Origin: Bacteroidales bacterium UBA1800
Lineage (GTDB): Bacteria > Bacteroidota > Bacteroidia > Bacteroidales > VadinHA17
Direction of reading: 5' to 3'
DNA: 26,051 nt
Assembly (NCBI GenBank): GCA_002319915.1
Contig: DCFQ01000098.1
Span: 1 to 26,051 of the forward strand
Below the pieces are notes generated by a model. The model saw only the letters and a list, made by a program, of their open reading frames with translations, did no database searches and was not told the origin of the DNA. How positions within the stretch are numbered: position 1 is the first letter of the stretch; each line of letters opens with the position of its first letter. The translations under genes were made by a program, and so were the position numbers. This document shows, piece by piece, positions 15,767-23,016 of the stretch.

Positions 15767-15861
15767 TAACCGCAAAGTGCGCAAAGAGATGATTATAAAT
15801 TACATGCCTTTGCGTTCTTTGCATCCCGATTAGTATCGGGACTTTGCGTTCTTTGCGGTTA
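15767..15861. repeat. Palindromic intergenic repeat, family A, copy 2
   Basis: A 95-bp element with the same perfect 11-bp terminal inverted repeat as copy 1: TAACCGCAAAG at 15767-15777 and CTTTGCGGTTA at 15851-15861. Its right half contains CTTTGCGTTCTTTGC twice (15808-15822 and 15842-15856), separated by 19 bp that consist of a palindrome plus one base. It lies between the convergent ProX-like and ThuA genes. Confidence 0.85.
15824..15841. repeat. 18-bp palindrome TCCCGAT-N4-ATCGGGA
   Basis: A 7-bp perfect stem with a 4-base loop (TAGT), sitting between two 15-bp direct repeats inside the family A element. A related 18-bp palindrome (TCCCGA...TCGGGA) occurs at 22981-22998 inside a family B element, so the same small unit appears in two unrelated hosts. 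Confidence 0.75.
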
Positions 15862-15892
15862 TTGGATTTAACCTTCCGGGAGAGTCACAGTT

Positions 15893-16705
15893 CTACTTCT
15901 TCAGTCCCTTATAAACCGGGTTCTTCCATGGTTCGGCGAGGGCGAACTTGCTCATGCATGCCCAGAGTATTCCCCGCTTCTGAATCTCAAGTACCTGGGG
16001 CACCCCGAAGTCAGATGCGACATGCCCAAGCGAAGAGTAGAAGACCCTCCCCTTCCCGTACATTTTCTTCCATGCGACAGGCATGACGCAGCCATCGATC
16101 CAGTCGGCATTCTTGCCGTTGAATGTCGTTGTGGCCAGTACCTTCACATTCGGATCGACATGCATGTAGTACTGTTCCGAGTGCATATCAAAATCGCTAA
16201 GCCCTTTTGTCACGGGATCATCATGGTCGGAGATATTCACCCTGTAATCTATCACGCCTCCCGGGTGCGCAACCCATTGTCCTCCTGTCATAAACTGGTA
16301 CTCGGTATTGTTCCTGAAGGAATCGCCCAGGCCTCCGTGCCAGCCGGTAAGCCCTGTCCCGCTTTTCACCGCTTCCAGGAGCGCCTTTTCCTGTTCGGCT
16401 TCAATGGTTCCCATGGTCCATGCCTGGACAATCAGGTCCACATCCTTTCCGAGGTCATTGGAAAGGTATGCTGCAAGAGTGTCTGAGACAGTAACTTCCG
16501 CTCCCTCTGATTTCATCCAGGGAACAAAAATATCACGGCACTTGTCAGGCTCGTGTCCCATCCATCCCCCCCAGACAAAAAGGACTCTCTTTCCCTTCAG
16601 GGGCGAATCCGGAGACTTGGCACCAGGAGTGAAAACTGAAGGTGAAATAACAGCGGCTGCGGCTGCAGCGGCACTTTTCGAATTAAAACTTCTGCGTGAA
16701 ACCAT
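15893..16705 (-). CDS. Tat-signal ThuA-domain protein
   Basis: A 270-residue protein of the ThuA (trehalose-utilisation) family, which has a glutamine-amidotransferase-like fold and an uncertain role in sugar metabolism. The N-terminus SRRSFNSK followed by a run of eight alanines and hydrophobic residues is a twin-arginine export signal. The mature part shows RVLFVWGGWMGHEP, the TGWHGGLGDSFRNN loop, HPGGVIDYRV, DFDMHSEQYYMHVDP and MPVAWKKMYGKGRVFYSSLGH, all typical of ThuA domains. It is probably a periplasmic enzyme or binding protein acting on a sugar derivative. It converges on the ProX-like gene and diverges from the DUF5916 gene; no sugar genes adjoin it. Confidence 0.85.
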   Translation of the reverse strand: MVSRRSFNSKSAAAAAAAVISPSVFTPGAKSPDSPLKGKRVLFVWGGWMGHEPDKCRDIFVPWMKSEGAEVTVSDTLAAYLSNDLGKDVDLIVQAWTMGTIEAEQEKALLEAVKSGTGLTGWHGGLGDSFRNNTEYQFMTGGQWVAHPGGVIDYRVNISDHDDPVTKGLSDFDMHSEQYYMHVDPNVKVLATTTFNGKNADWIDGCVMPVAWKKMYGKGRVFYSSLGHVASDFGVPQVLEIQKRGILWACMSKFALAEPWKNPVYKGLKK

Positions 16706-16900
16706 CGGGTCAAGATTTTAGTCTAAGATAACAATTAATCTTGTCAGGAAATCCCGGGAAGGGTACAATCCGGAATAAAATATCGTAACAATATCTTAAT
16801 GAATAACTTTCCTGAAGGAATGAAAATAATTCCTGGGAAATTGCATCAAAATTCCGATTCATACGTCTTTGATTTGCATTTGAAATATCGAATACAAACC

Positions 16901-19555
16901 ATGAAAAGACTTCTGGCATTTTCTTACATTCTCCTGCTGGCATTTGCGACTGCCGCCGGACAGACAGCCGAAAAGAGGCATTACAAAGCGACAGAGATTG
17001 AAATATCGCCCGTAATAAACGGGATACTTGATGAAGATGCCTGGCAAAAAGTCGGTATCTGGGAAGACGGGTTTACACAGAACCGCCCCTACAACGGGAG
17101 GCCCGCGACCCAGAAGACCGAATTCAAGATCCTGTTCGACAAGGATAATCTCTATGTCGGTATCAAGGCATACGATACCAGTCCCGACAGCATTGTAAAC
17201 CGCCTTACACGGCGTGACCAGGCTGACGGGGACCTGGTGGGCATTATAATTGACAGCTTCCATGATCTGAGGACAGGCTTCCTCTTCGGCGTAAGCTCTG
17301 CCGGAGTGAAGTATGACCAGGTGTTCACGGAGGACGGACAGAAGCAGGATGGCTCCTGGGATCCCAACTGGTGGGTCAGAACATCTATCACCAAGGAAGG
17401 ATGGGTGGCAGAAATGAAGATACCCTTCAGCCAGCTTAGATTTGACAAGAATTCCGGTGAAGTGTGGGGCTTTGATATCGCAAGGATCGAATATCGGAAT
17501 GATGAACAGTCGTTCTGGCAGCATATCCCCAGGGACGCTTCCGAGTTCATCCATCTGATGGGTGAGCTGAACGGACTCGAGAATATCCGCCCGAGGAAGA
17601 TATTTGACGTGACACCCTACGGCGTTTCGAAATTTGAGACATTCAAGGCTGACCCGAACAATCCGTTCACTTCAAGGGGAAACAAGTTCGGACTTAACGG
17701 GGGTATCGATGCCAAGATCGGTGTTACGAACAACATGACGATGGACCTTACCATCAATCCCGATTTCGGGCAGGTCGAAGCCGACCCGTCGCAGGTCAAC
17801 CTTACGGCATATGAGACATTCTTTGCAGAGAAACGTCCATTCTTCATCGAGGGTAACAATATTACCAATTTCAATATCGGCATCGGCAACGGCGATGTCG
17901 GGAATGATAACCTTTTCTATTCGAGAAGGATCGGCAGGACACCACAGGTTGGCCCTGATCTGAACGACGGGGAATACTCCAAAATGTCACCGATGACCCC
18001 GATACTCGGCGCCACAAAGCTCACTGGAAAGACCAAGGACGGACTCTCCCTCGGGTTCATCGAAGCAGTCACAGCTGAGGTAAGGGCGAAGATCAGCTCA
18101 GAAGGCCAAACGTCGTACCAGACAGTGGAACCGCTTACCAACTATCTTCTCGGGCGCGTCCAGAAGGACTTCAATAACGGGAACACCATAATTGGCGGGA
18201 TATTCACCGGCACCAACCGCTTTCTCGACACCAGGCTTGCCGATTACCTGCACAAGACTGCATATGCCGGAGGGATAGATTTCACACAATACTTCGCAAA
18301 GAAAGAATGGCAGTTCAATTTAAATGCCGCTTTCAGCCAGGTGAACGGGACAAGCAAAGCCCTGACAAGCACCCAGATGTCATCTGCAAGATACTATCAG
18401 AGGCCCGGAAACAACTATACCCGGTTTGACACAACCAGGACGTCGCTGATGGGGTCCGGAGGCAGAATGCAGATCCAGAAGCTCAACGGGCACTTTTTCG
18501 TTCTTGGAGCAGTCACATGGAAAACCCCGGGGTTCGAGATTAACGACCTCGGATATCTTCGTGAAGCCGACCAGGTGATCTCGGTTGTGGCAGCGGGTTA
18601 CAACCAGTGGGAACCGAAAGGGATCTACAGGTCGTACAACCTGAATGGTGATTTCTACCTGGTAAATGATTTCGGCGGGGATATCACCGGTGATGGCTTT
18701 GAATGGAACGGGTCGTCCACCCTTAAGAACTACTGGAATGTTTGGACGGGCGGCAACCTACAGAGTCAATCCGTCTCGACCGGGATGCTCCGAGGTGGTC
18801 CGCTCATGAAGGTGCCGGGGAACCTGAACCTGCGTCTCGGGTTCTCTACCGACTACCGGAAAAAGCTCAACTTCAGCGTTTACGGCAACCGGTCGAAAGG
18901 CTTCGATAATTATTACACAAGCTACTACACAGAAGTCGACATCTCATACAAGCCAACAAACTACATTTCATTCACACTGAGCCCGTCATACAACTGGTCC
19001 ACGAATGATCTTCAATACGTGAATTACCTGACCCCGAACAATACCGACAGGTATATCTTTGCGTCAATTAATCAGAAGACGTTGAGCGCCTCACTCAGGA
19101 TAAACCTCAACCTGAGCCCGAATCTCACGCTGCAGTACTGGGGCCAGCCATTTGTCGCATCAGGCAAGTATCATGATTACAAATATATAACCGACCCGGT
19201 GGCAGTGAATTACAAAGACAGGTTCCACACCTACCTGCCCGATCAGATCCAGGAGGGACCGGATAATTTCACCGTCGACGAGAACCATAACGGCATGACC
19301 TATTCCATTGACAAGTCTGATTTCAACTATAAGGCATTTCTCTCCAACCTCGTGATCCGCTGGGAGTATTCACCCGGTTCCTCCGTGTACCTGGTCTGGA
19401 GCCAGAACAGGAGCGGCTTCAACCCGGTCGGGAACATGGATTATATCAATGATATGGGGGACCTTTTCAACCCGAGGCTTTACAGGGATAACTCCGACTA
19501 CCAGCTTAAAAATGTCTTCCTGATCAAGTTCAGCTACAGGTTCGGACTAAAATAG
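16901..19555 (+). CDS. DUF5916 outer-membrane protein with CBM9-like N-terminal domain
   Basis: An exported protein of 884 residues from the chosen start. The signal peptide ends near AAGQ. Residues about 25-220 look like a carbohydrate-binding-module-9-like (DOMON-type) domain: PVINGILDEDAW, FDKDNLYVGIKAYD, and an EMKIPFSQLRF strand near its end. The remainder is the DUF5916 region: DVTPYGVSKFE, FGQVEADPSQVNLTAYETFF and EKRPFFIEGN are its hallmarks. Many alternating aromatic beta-strands follow, ending in FLIKFSYRFGLK, typical of an outer-membrane barrel. I preferred the ATG at 16901 to that at 16799 because it begins the signal peptide directly. The function is unknown; the ligand may be a glycan or peptide. 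A strong terminator follows. Confidence 0.85.
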   Translation: MKRLLAFSYILLLAFATAAGQTAEKRHYKATEIEISPVINGILDEDAWQKVGIWEDGFTQNRPYNGRPATQKTEFKILFDKDNLYVGIKAYDTSPDSIVNRLTRRDQADGDLVGIIIDSFHDLRTGFLFGVSSAGVKYDQVFTEDGQKQDGSWDPNWWVRTSITKEGWVAEMKIPFSQLRFDKNSGEVWGFDIARIEYRNDEQSFWQHIPRDASEFIHLMGELNGLENIRPRKIFDVTPYGVSKFETFKADPNNPFTSRGNKFGLNGGIDAKIGVTNNMTMDLTINPDFGQVEADPSQVNLTAYETFFAEKRPFFIEGNNITNFNIGIGNGDVGNDNLFYSRRIGRTPQVGPDLNDGEYSKMSPMTPILGATKLTGKTKDGLSLGFIEAVTAEVRAKISSEGQTSYQTVEPLTNYLLGRVQKDFNNGNTIIGGIFTGTNRFLDTRLADYLHKTAYAGGIDFTQYFAKKEWQFNLNAAFSQVNGTSKALTSTQMSSARYYQRPGNNYTRFDTTRTSLMGSGGRMQIQKLNGHFFVLGAVTWKTPGFEINDLGYLREADQVISVVAAGYNQWEPKGIYRSYNLNGDFYLVNDFGGDITGDGFEWNGSSTLKNYWNVWTGGNLQSQSVSTGMLRGGPLMKVPGNLNLRLGFSTDYRKKLNFSVYGNRSKGFDNYYTSYYTEVDISYKPTNYISFTLSPSYNWSTNDLQYVNYLTPNNTDRYIFASINQKTLSASLRINLNLSPNLTLQYWGQPFVASGKYHDYKYITDPVAVNYKDRFHTYLPDQIQEGPDNFTVDENHNGMTYSIDKSDFNYKAFLSNLVIRWEYSPGSSVYLVWSQNRSGFNPVGNMDYINDMGDLFNPRLYRDNSDYQLKNVFLIKFSYRFGLK

Positions 19556-19616
19556 ACTCCGACGGGTATCCGGGCGCAAAGTCCATATATCGAGCCTGGG
19601 GGGAATAATTGTACGG

Positions 19617-19650
19617 AAAAGGTGCCTCATTGGCACCCTTTTTGTTTTTT
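19617..19650 (+). terminator. Rho-independent terminator after the DUF5916 gene
   Basis: The stem GGTGCC (19621-19626) and GGCACC (19632-19637) has a TCATT loop, preceded by AAAA and followed by a T-rich run interrupted by one G (19639-19650). It ends the DUF5916 transcript and insulates tonB. Confidence 0.88.
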
Positions 19651-19731
19651 ATCTGTTGAACGATTCTTCTTTGAAATAGTGTTAAAACGATTGCCTCTGT
19701 GAAATTTATCAACCTTTTAACCTGTAAGAAA

Positions 19732-20502
19732 ATGAAGAAGAATTCCCAGAAGATTCCCGGATTTGATGAGATCATCTTCGAGAACCGAAACAAAAGCTAC
19801 GGAGCCTACGACCTCCGGAAAAAATACAGGAGCTCCGCACTGGTTTCATTGTTAAGCGGGGTCGCCCTGTTTTCGATCCCGTTCCTGTTGTCATTCCTCT
19901 TTCCGCCCGTACCGGTCGCCGCCACTTCCGGCCCGCTGGTGGGCGTGATCCTGAAACCCCTTAATACCATCGATCCGGGCAAGGTCATTGAACCGGCTGC
20001 AAAACCTTTGCCTGTGGTCCCAAAGAATGTCTATGTGGCGCCAAAGATCGTCGACTCCGTGGTGGACCTGGATAAAATGATGATAAATGATTTTGCCGTC
20101 CAGACCGTCACCAACGGGGATGTGACCGCTCCGGTTGACTCGGTGGCATATACTTCCGCCGCAGTCGAGGTGAATGAAGATCCCGAACCAGTAATATCGG
20201 TTGAAGAACCTCCTGTCTTTCCCGGTGGCGAAGCGGCTTTGCTGAAATATATTGCCGACAATACCAAGTATCCTCCCGAGGCACTGGAAAACAATATCCA
20301 GGGCAAGGTGATCGTACGATTTGCCGTTGCTCCCGACGGCTCCGTAAAGCGGATCGAAATAACGAGGGGTGTCAGCCCGCTCCTCGACGAGGAAGCCAGG
20401 AGGGTGGTCTCATCACTTCCCGTCTGGAAACCAGGACGGCAGAACGGGAAGGCAGTATCGGTATGGTTCTTCGTACCAGTAACCTTCAGGATAAACTATT
20501 AG
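19732..20502 (+). CDS. tonB: Energy transducer TonB
   Basis: TonB couples the inner-membrane proton-motive force (via ExbB/ExbD) to outer-membrane TonB-dependent transporters. The chosen start gives 256 residues and begins MKKNSQKIPGFDEIIFENRN, typical of Bacteroidetes TonB proteins, which carry a conserved cytoplasmic N-terminus (FENRNKSYGAYDLRK). One membrane helix lies near residues 35-58, followed by a proline- and valine-rich periplasmic linker. The C-terminal TonB domain starts at PPVFPGGEAALLKYI and includes YPPEALENNIQGKVIVRF, VAPDGSV and PVWKPGRQNGKAV. An in-frame ATG 11 codons upstream is less likely. No exbB/exbD genes are in the window, so this is an orphan copy here. Confidence 0.93.
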   Translation: MKKNSQKIPGFDEIIFENRNKSYGAYDLRKKYRSSALVSLLSGVALFSIPFLLSFLFPPVPVAATSGPLVGVILKPLNTIDPGKVIEPAAKPLPVVPKNVYVAPKIVDSVVDLDKMMINDFAVQTVTNGDVTAPVDSVAYTSAAVEVNEDPEPVISVEEPPVFPGGEAALLKYIADNTKYPPEALENNIQGKVIVRFAVAPDGSVKRIEITRGVSPLLDEEARRVVSSLPVWKPGRQNGKAVSVWFFVPVTFRINY

Positions 20503-20563
20503 AAAACCGGGTTCGAAATACCCTGCGACAAGCTTTCGGCGGGGCCGGTCCGGGCAGAAGATC

Positions 20564-21712
20564 TCAGGCCGGTCTCACCTTTTTGACCCCGATACCTGGG
20601 CCGCCCGGCAATATGATCCTTCCATCCACGATCTTAAGCCCTTCAAACGGGTCATTGCTGATAAGAAGGTTCCCGTCGAGGTCGCACCAGTCGGCCAGGG
20701 GCGAGAGCTGGGCTGCTGCAGTCACGGCACACGATGTTTCGGTCATGCAACCAAGCATTACCTTCATGCCGAGGGCCCTGGCAACATCGATCATCCTTGC
20801 CGCACCGGCCAGTCCGCCGCATTTCATAAGCTTTATGTTAACCCCTGAATAAACATCCCTCTGCCTGACAAGGTCGCCGGCATTCTGTATTGCCTCATCC
20901 CCTATCACCGGGATCGGGCTCTGAGCAGTGAGCCAGGCAATGTCCTCCATCCGCTCCTTCGGCATCGGCTGTTCCAGGTAAACCACTCCCTTCTCCTTAA
21001 GCCAGCCTGCCATTTCAAGGGCATACCTCCGGTCCTTCCACCCCTGGTTCACATCGGCACACAACGGTTTATCGGTGCACGATCGTATCACCTCGACCGC
21101 CCCCTTATCATTGTCACGCCCCAGCTTGACCTTCAGCAGCTTATAGGGTTCGGCTTCTGCAACTTTCTGTTTAACAATCTCCGGAGTGTCCAGGCCAATG
21201 GTGAAGCTGGTCACCGGAGTTTTTTCCGGGTTAAGTCCGAAAACCTGGTAGCATGGCCTCCCCAGCAGCTTCCCGGTAAGATCGTGGAGTGCAATGTCGA
21301 CCGATGCCTTGGCAGCATGGTTTCCCGGCGCCACGCTATCCACATAGTCCAGGATATCACCCGCCAGGAAAGGATCCCTGAATTGTGAAATATTTAACAA
21401 TGAAAGGAACTTAAGGACCGATTCATGGCTTTCGCCCAGGTATGGCGGCATGGAGGCTTCACCATACCCTGTGACCCCGTCATACTCAATTTCCGTAAGC
21501 ACCACGGGCGTTGTGGTCCTGGAATTTGTGGCAAGGGTGAATGTATGCCTGAGCTGAAGAGTGTAGGGGGAAAACCTCAGTGTCAGTCTTCCAGGTTCTC
21601 CTTTCTTCTGTCCGTAATAAGCTGCCTGCTCCGGATTCCCTGCAAGCCGGCCTCCCATGAGTGACCCTCCGGCTATCAGCACAGCGTTCCTGATAAATTC
21701 CCTCTTATTCAT
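20564..21712 (-). CDS. Exported dipeptide epimerase (L-Ala-D/L-Glu epimerase-like)
   Basis: A member of the enolase superfamily, muconate-lactonising subgroup, 382 residues. It should convert L-Ala-D-Glu released from murein to L-Ala-L-Glu. Catalytic residues in view: the KVKLG lysines (194, 196), metal ligands Asp220, Glu247 (in EQP) and Asp272 (in GDEA), and Lys294 in NIKLMKCGG. Asp344-Leu-Asp346 matches the DxD motif that binds the dipeptide amino group in this group. The N-terminus (NKREFIRNAVLIAGGSLMGG) is an export signal of Tat-like form with Lys-Arg in place of Arg-Arg, unusual for a normally cytosolic enzyme. It lies 9 bp downstream of the NlpC/P60 lipoprotein gene and is surely in its operon. 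Confidence 0.88.
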   Translation of the reverse strand: MNKREFIRNAVLIAGGSLMGGRLAGNPEQAAYYGQKKGEPGRLTLRFSPYTLQLRHTFTLATNSRTTTPVVLTEIEYDGVTGYGEASMPPYLGESHESVLKFLSLLNISQFRDPFLAGDILDYVDSVAPGNHAAKASVDIALHDLTGKLLGRPCYQVFGLNPEKTPVTSFTIGLDTPEIVKQKVAEAEPYKLLKVKLGRDNDKGAVEVIRSCTDKPLCADVNQGWKDRRYALEMAGWLKEKGVVYLEQPMPKERMEDIAWLTAQSPIPVIGDEAIQNAGDLVRQRDVYSGVNIKLMKCGGLAGAARMIDVARALGMKVMLGCMTETSCAVTAAAQLSPLADWCDLDGNLLISNDPFEGLKIVDGRIILPGGPGIGVKKVRPA

Positions 21713-21721
21713 ATTTGATCA

Positions 21722-22918
21722 TTATTTGTACCATCCGTGTCGCGTCAGCGGAACAACGGCGCTGTCAGGGGGAGCGGCAATGATTCTCCGGATCCCCAGG
21801 AAGGAGTCGCGCCGGAACCTGCTGAAATCGGACCTTGTGGAATCGAGGCTGTTTATTTTGACCATTCCCGATGCATGAATGAACCTGGTATCACCCAGGT
21901 ACATGGCGACGTGCGTTGCATAAGGGCTGCCGTGCCTGACATGACCAAAAAACAGAAGGTCGCCTGCCTTCAGGGAATCGGGATACCATGATCTCCGGAT
22001 CCTGGTACCGTGATCAAATTGCTGGGAAGCATCGCGAGGTAAGATGATGCCATTCAGGTAATAAACGGTCTTTACAAATCCGCTGCAGTCAAATCCTTTT
22101 GAGGATGTCCCGCCCCAAAGATATGGTATGCCCATAAATGACTCGGCGGTAGCGGCAAGATTTGCGGGTGTAAGTAAATTTTCCGGGTTTACCTGTTCGA
22201 GCGGAACTGCATCCCCGTTCCTGATAAACCCGCGCCTGCCGTCGGGCAGCACGACCTCAGTGAATCCTTTCTGCGGCCTGCCTGCCTGCAGAATGCATCC
22301 GGCCACAATATCAGAAATGACCTTTCCCGGTCCGGACCCGGCAAATATGTCGCCCGTTTTCCTGAGAAAAAAGATCCTCTGCGACTTCTTCCAGTCCCGG
22401 AATTCCCCCTCCGTCAGTTGTTGCACAGCATCGTTGTCGACCCAGCCTATATAGCGATCGGGTGTCTGAACCTGCAGCCAGCCGTCATCGTTCCTGAGTA
22501 TCCTGACCGGCGTACCCATCAGGGCCTGTGTTGTCAGCTCCGCATCATCCGAATCATAAGCCCTTATGTTACATACGCTCACATTCACCAGCCCCCTGGT
22601 TTTCCTCACTAAGGCTGTATCAGGTAGGACCTTCATGCTGTCAAGGAATTGCACCCCTCTCTTCCGTAATAAGCTTATTACCGCGTCCTTTGCGCCGGGG
22701 TGATCGGTTTCCCCTTTCAATACAAGCTGCTTCCCTTCGGAAAGGAGCGATACTTCGAAGATCCCCTCCTGTATATCAGGTACCCATTTGACGGCAATTG
22801 AATCGAACTCATCCCTGAAAGGCTCGGCATCCTGTTTCCGGAGCCGTGAACATGAAGCCGGAAGCATCATGCAAATAACCCATGCAGTATAAAAAATAAA
22901 TGAAAGTATCTTCCTCAT
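21722..22918 (-). CDS. NlpC/P60 lipoprotein, YkfC-like gamma-D-glutamyl-diamino acid endopeptidase
   Basis: A 398-residue lipoprotein: the signal ends in LPASC with Cys23 lipidated. Residues about 105-245 form two SH3b-like domains (VSVCNIRA, then GWLQVQTPDRYIGWV; and GFTEVVLPDGRRGFI). Residues about 255-380 form the NlpC/P60 cysteine-peptidase domain: GIPYLWGGTSSKGFDCSGF with catalytic Cys278, His336 in ATHVAMYLG and His348 in FIHAS. The SH3b-SH3b-NlpC order is that of YkfC, which cleaves between D-Glu and the diamino acid in murein peptides carrying a free N-terminal L-Ala. The adjoining epimerase gene strengthens this. Here the enzyme is anchored outside the cytoplasm. Confidence 0.88.
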   Translation of the reverse strand: MRKILSFIFYTAWVICMMLPASCSRLRKQDAEPFRDEFDSIAVKWVPDIQEGIFEVSLLSEGKQLVLKGETDHPGAKDAVISLLRKRGVQFLDSMKVLPDTALVRKTRGLVNVSVCNIRAYDSDDAELTTQALMGTPVRILRNDDGWLQVQTPDRYIGWVDNDAVQQLTEGEFRDWKKSQRIFFLRKTGDIFAGSGPGKVISDIVAGCILQAGRPQKGFTEVVLPDGRRGFIRNGDAVPLEQVNPENLLTPANLAATAESFMGIPYLWGGTSSKGFDCSGFVKTVYYLNGIILPRDASQQFDHGTRIRRSWYPDSLKAGDLLFFGHVRHGSPYATHVAMYLGDTRFIHASGMVKINSLDSTRSDFSRFRRDSFLGIRRIIAAPPDSAVVPLTRHGWYK

Positions 22919-22952
22919 TCTTAAAACAATTGTAAGATTTTAATGTGGCATT

Positions 22953-22998
22953 CTCCGTGATTCTCCGTGCCTTCTCAGTGTCCCGAAAGCTATCGGGA
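22953..22998. repeat. Intergenic repeat, family B, with TCCCGA/TCGGGA palindrome
   Basis: CTCCGTG at 22953-22959 and again at 22963-22969 (10-bp spacing), then CTCAGTG at 22974-22980, run directly into an 18-bp near-perfect palindrome (22981-22998) with ends TCCCGA and TCGGGA. The unit lies between the 3' end of the DegT-like gene and the start of the NlpC/P60 gene, both on the minus strand. Confidence 0.6.
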
Positions 22999-23016
22999 TC
23001 TGTGTAACTTCTTCAT

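Noticed and set aside
19699..19731. Upstream ATG for tonB at 19699
   Set aside because: The family's conserved N-terminus begins at the second ATG (19732); the extra 11 residues have no match to the family.
20503..20563. Terminator between tonB and the epimerase gene
   Set aside because: Only a 4-bp GGGT/ACCC stem is present and there is no T-tract.
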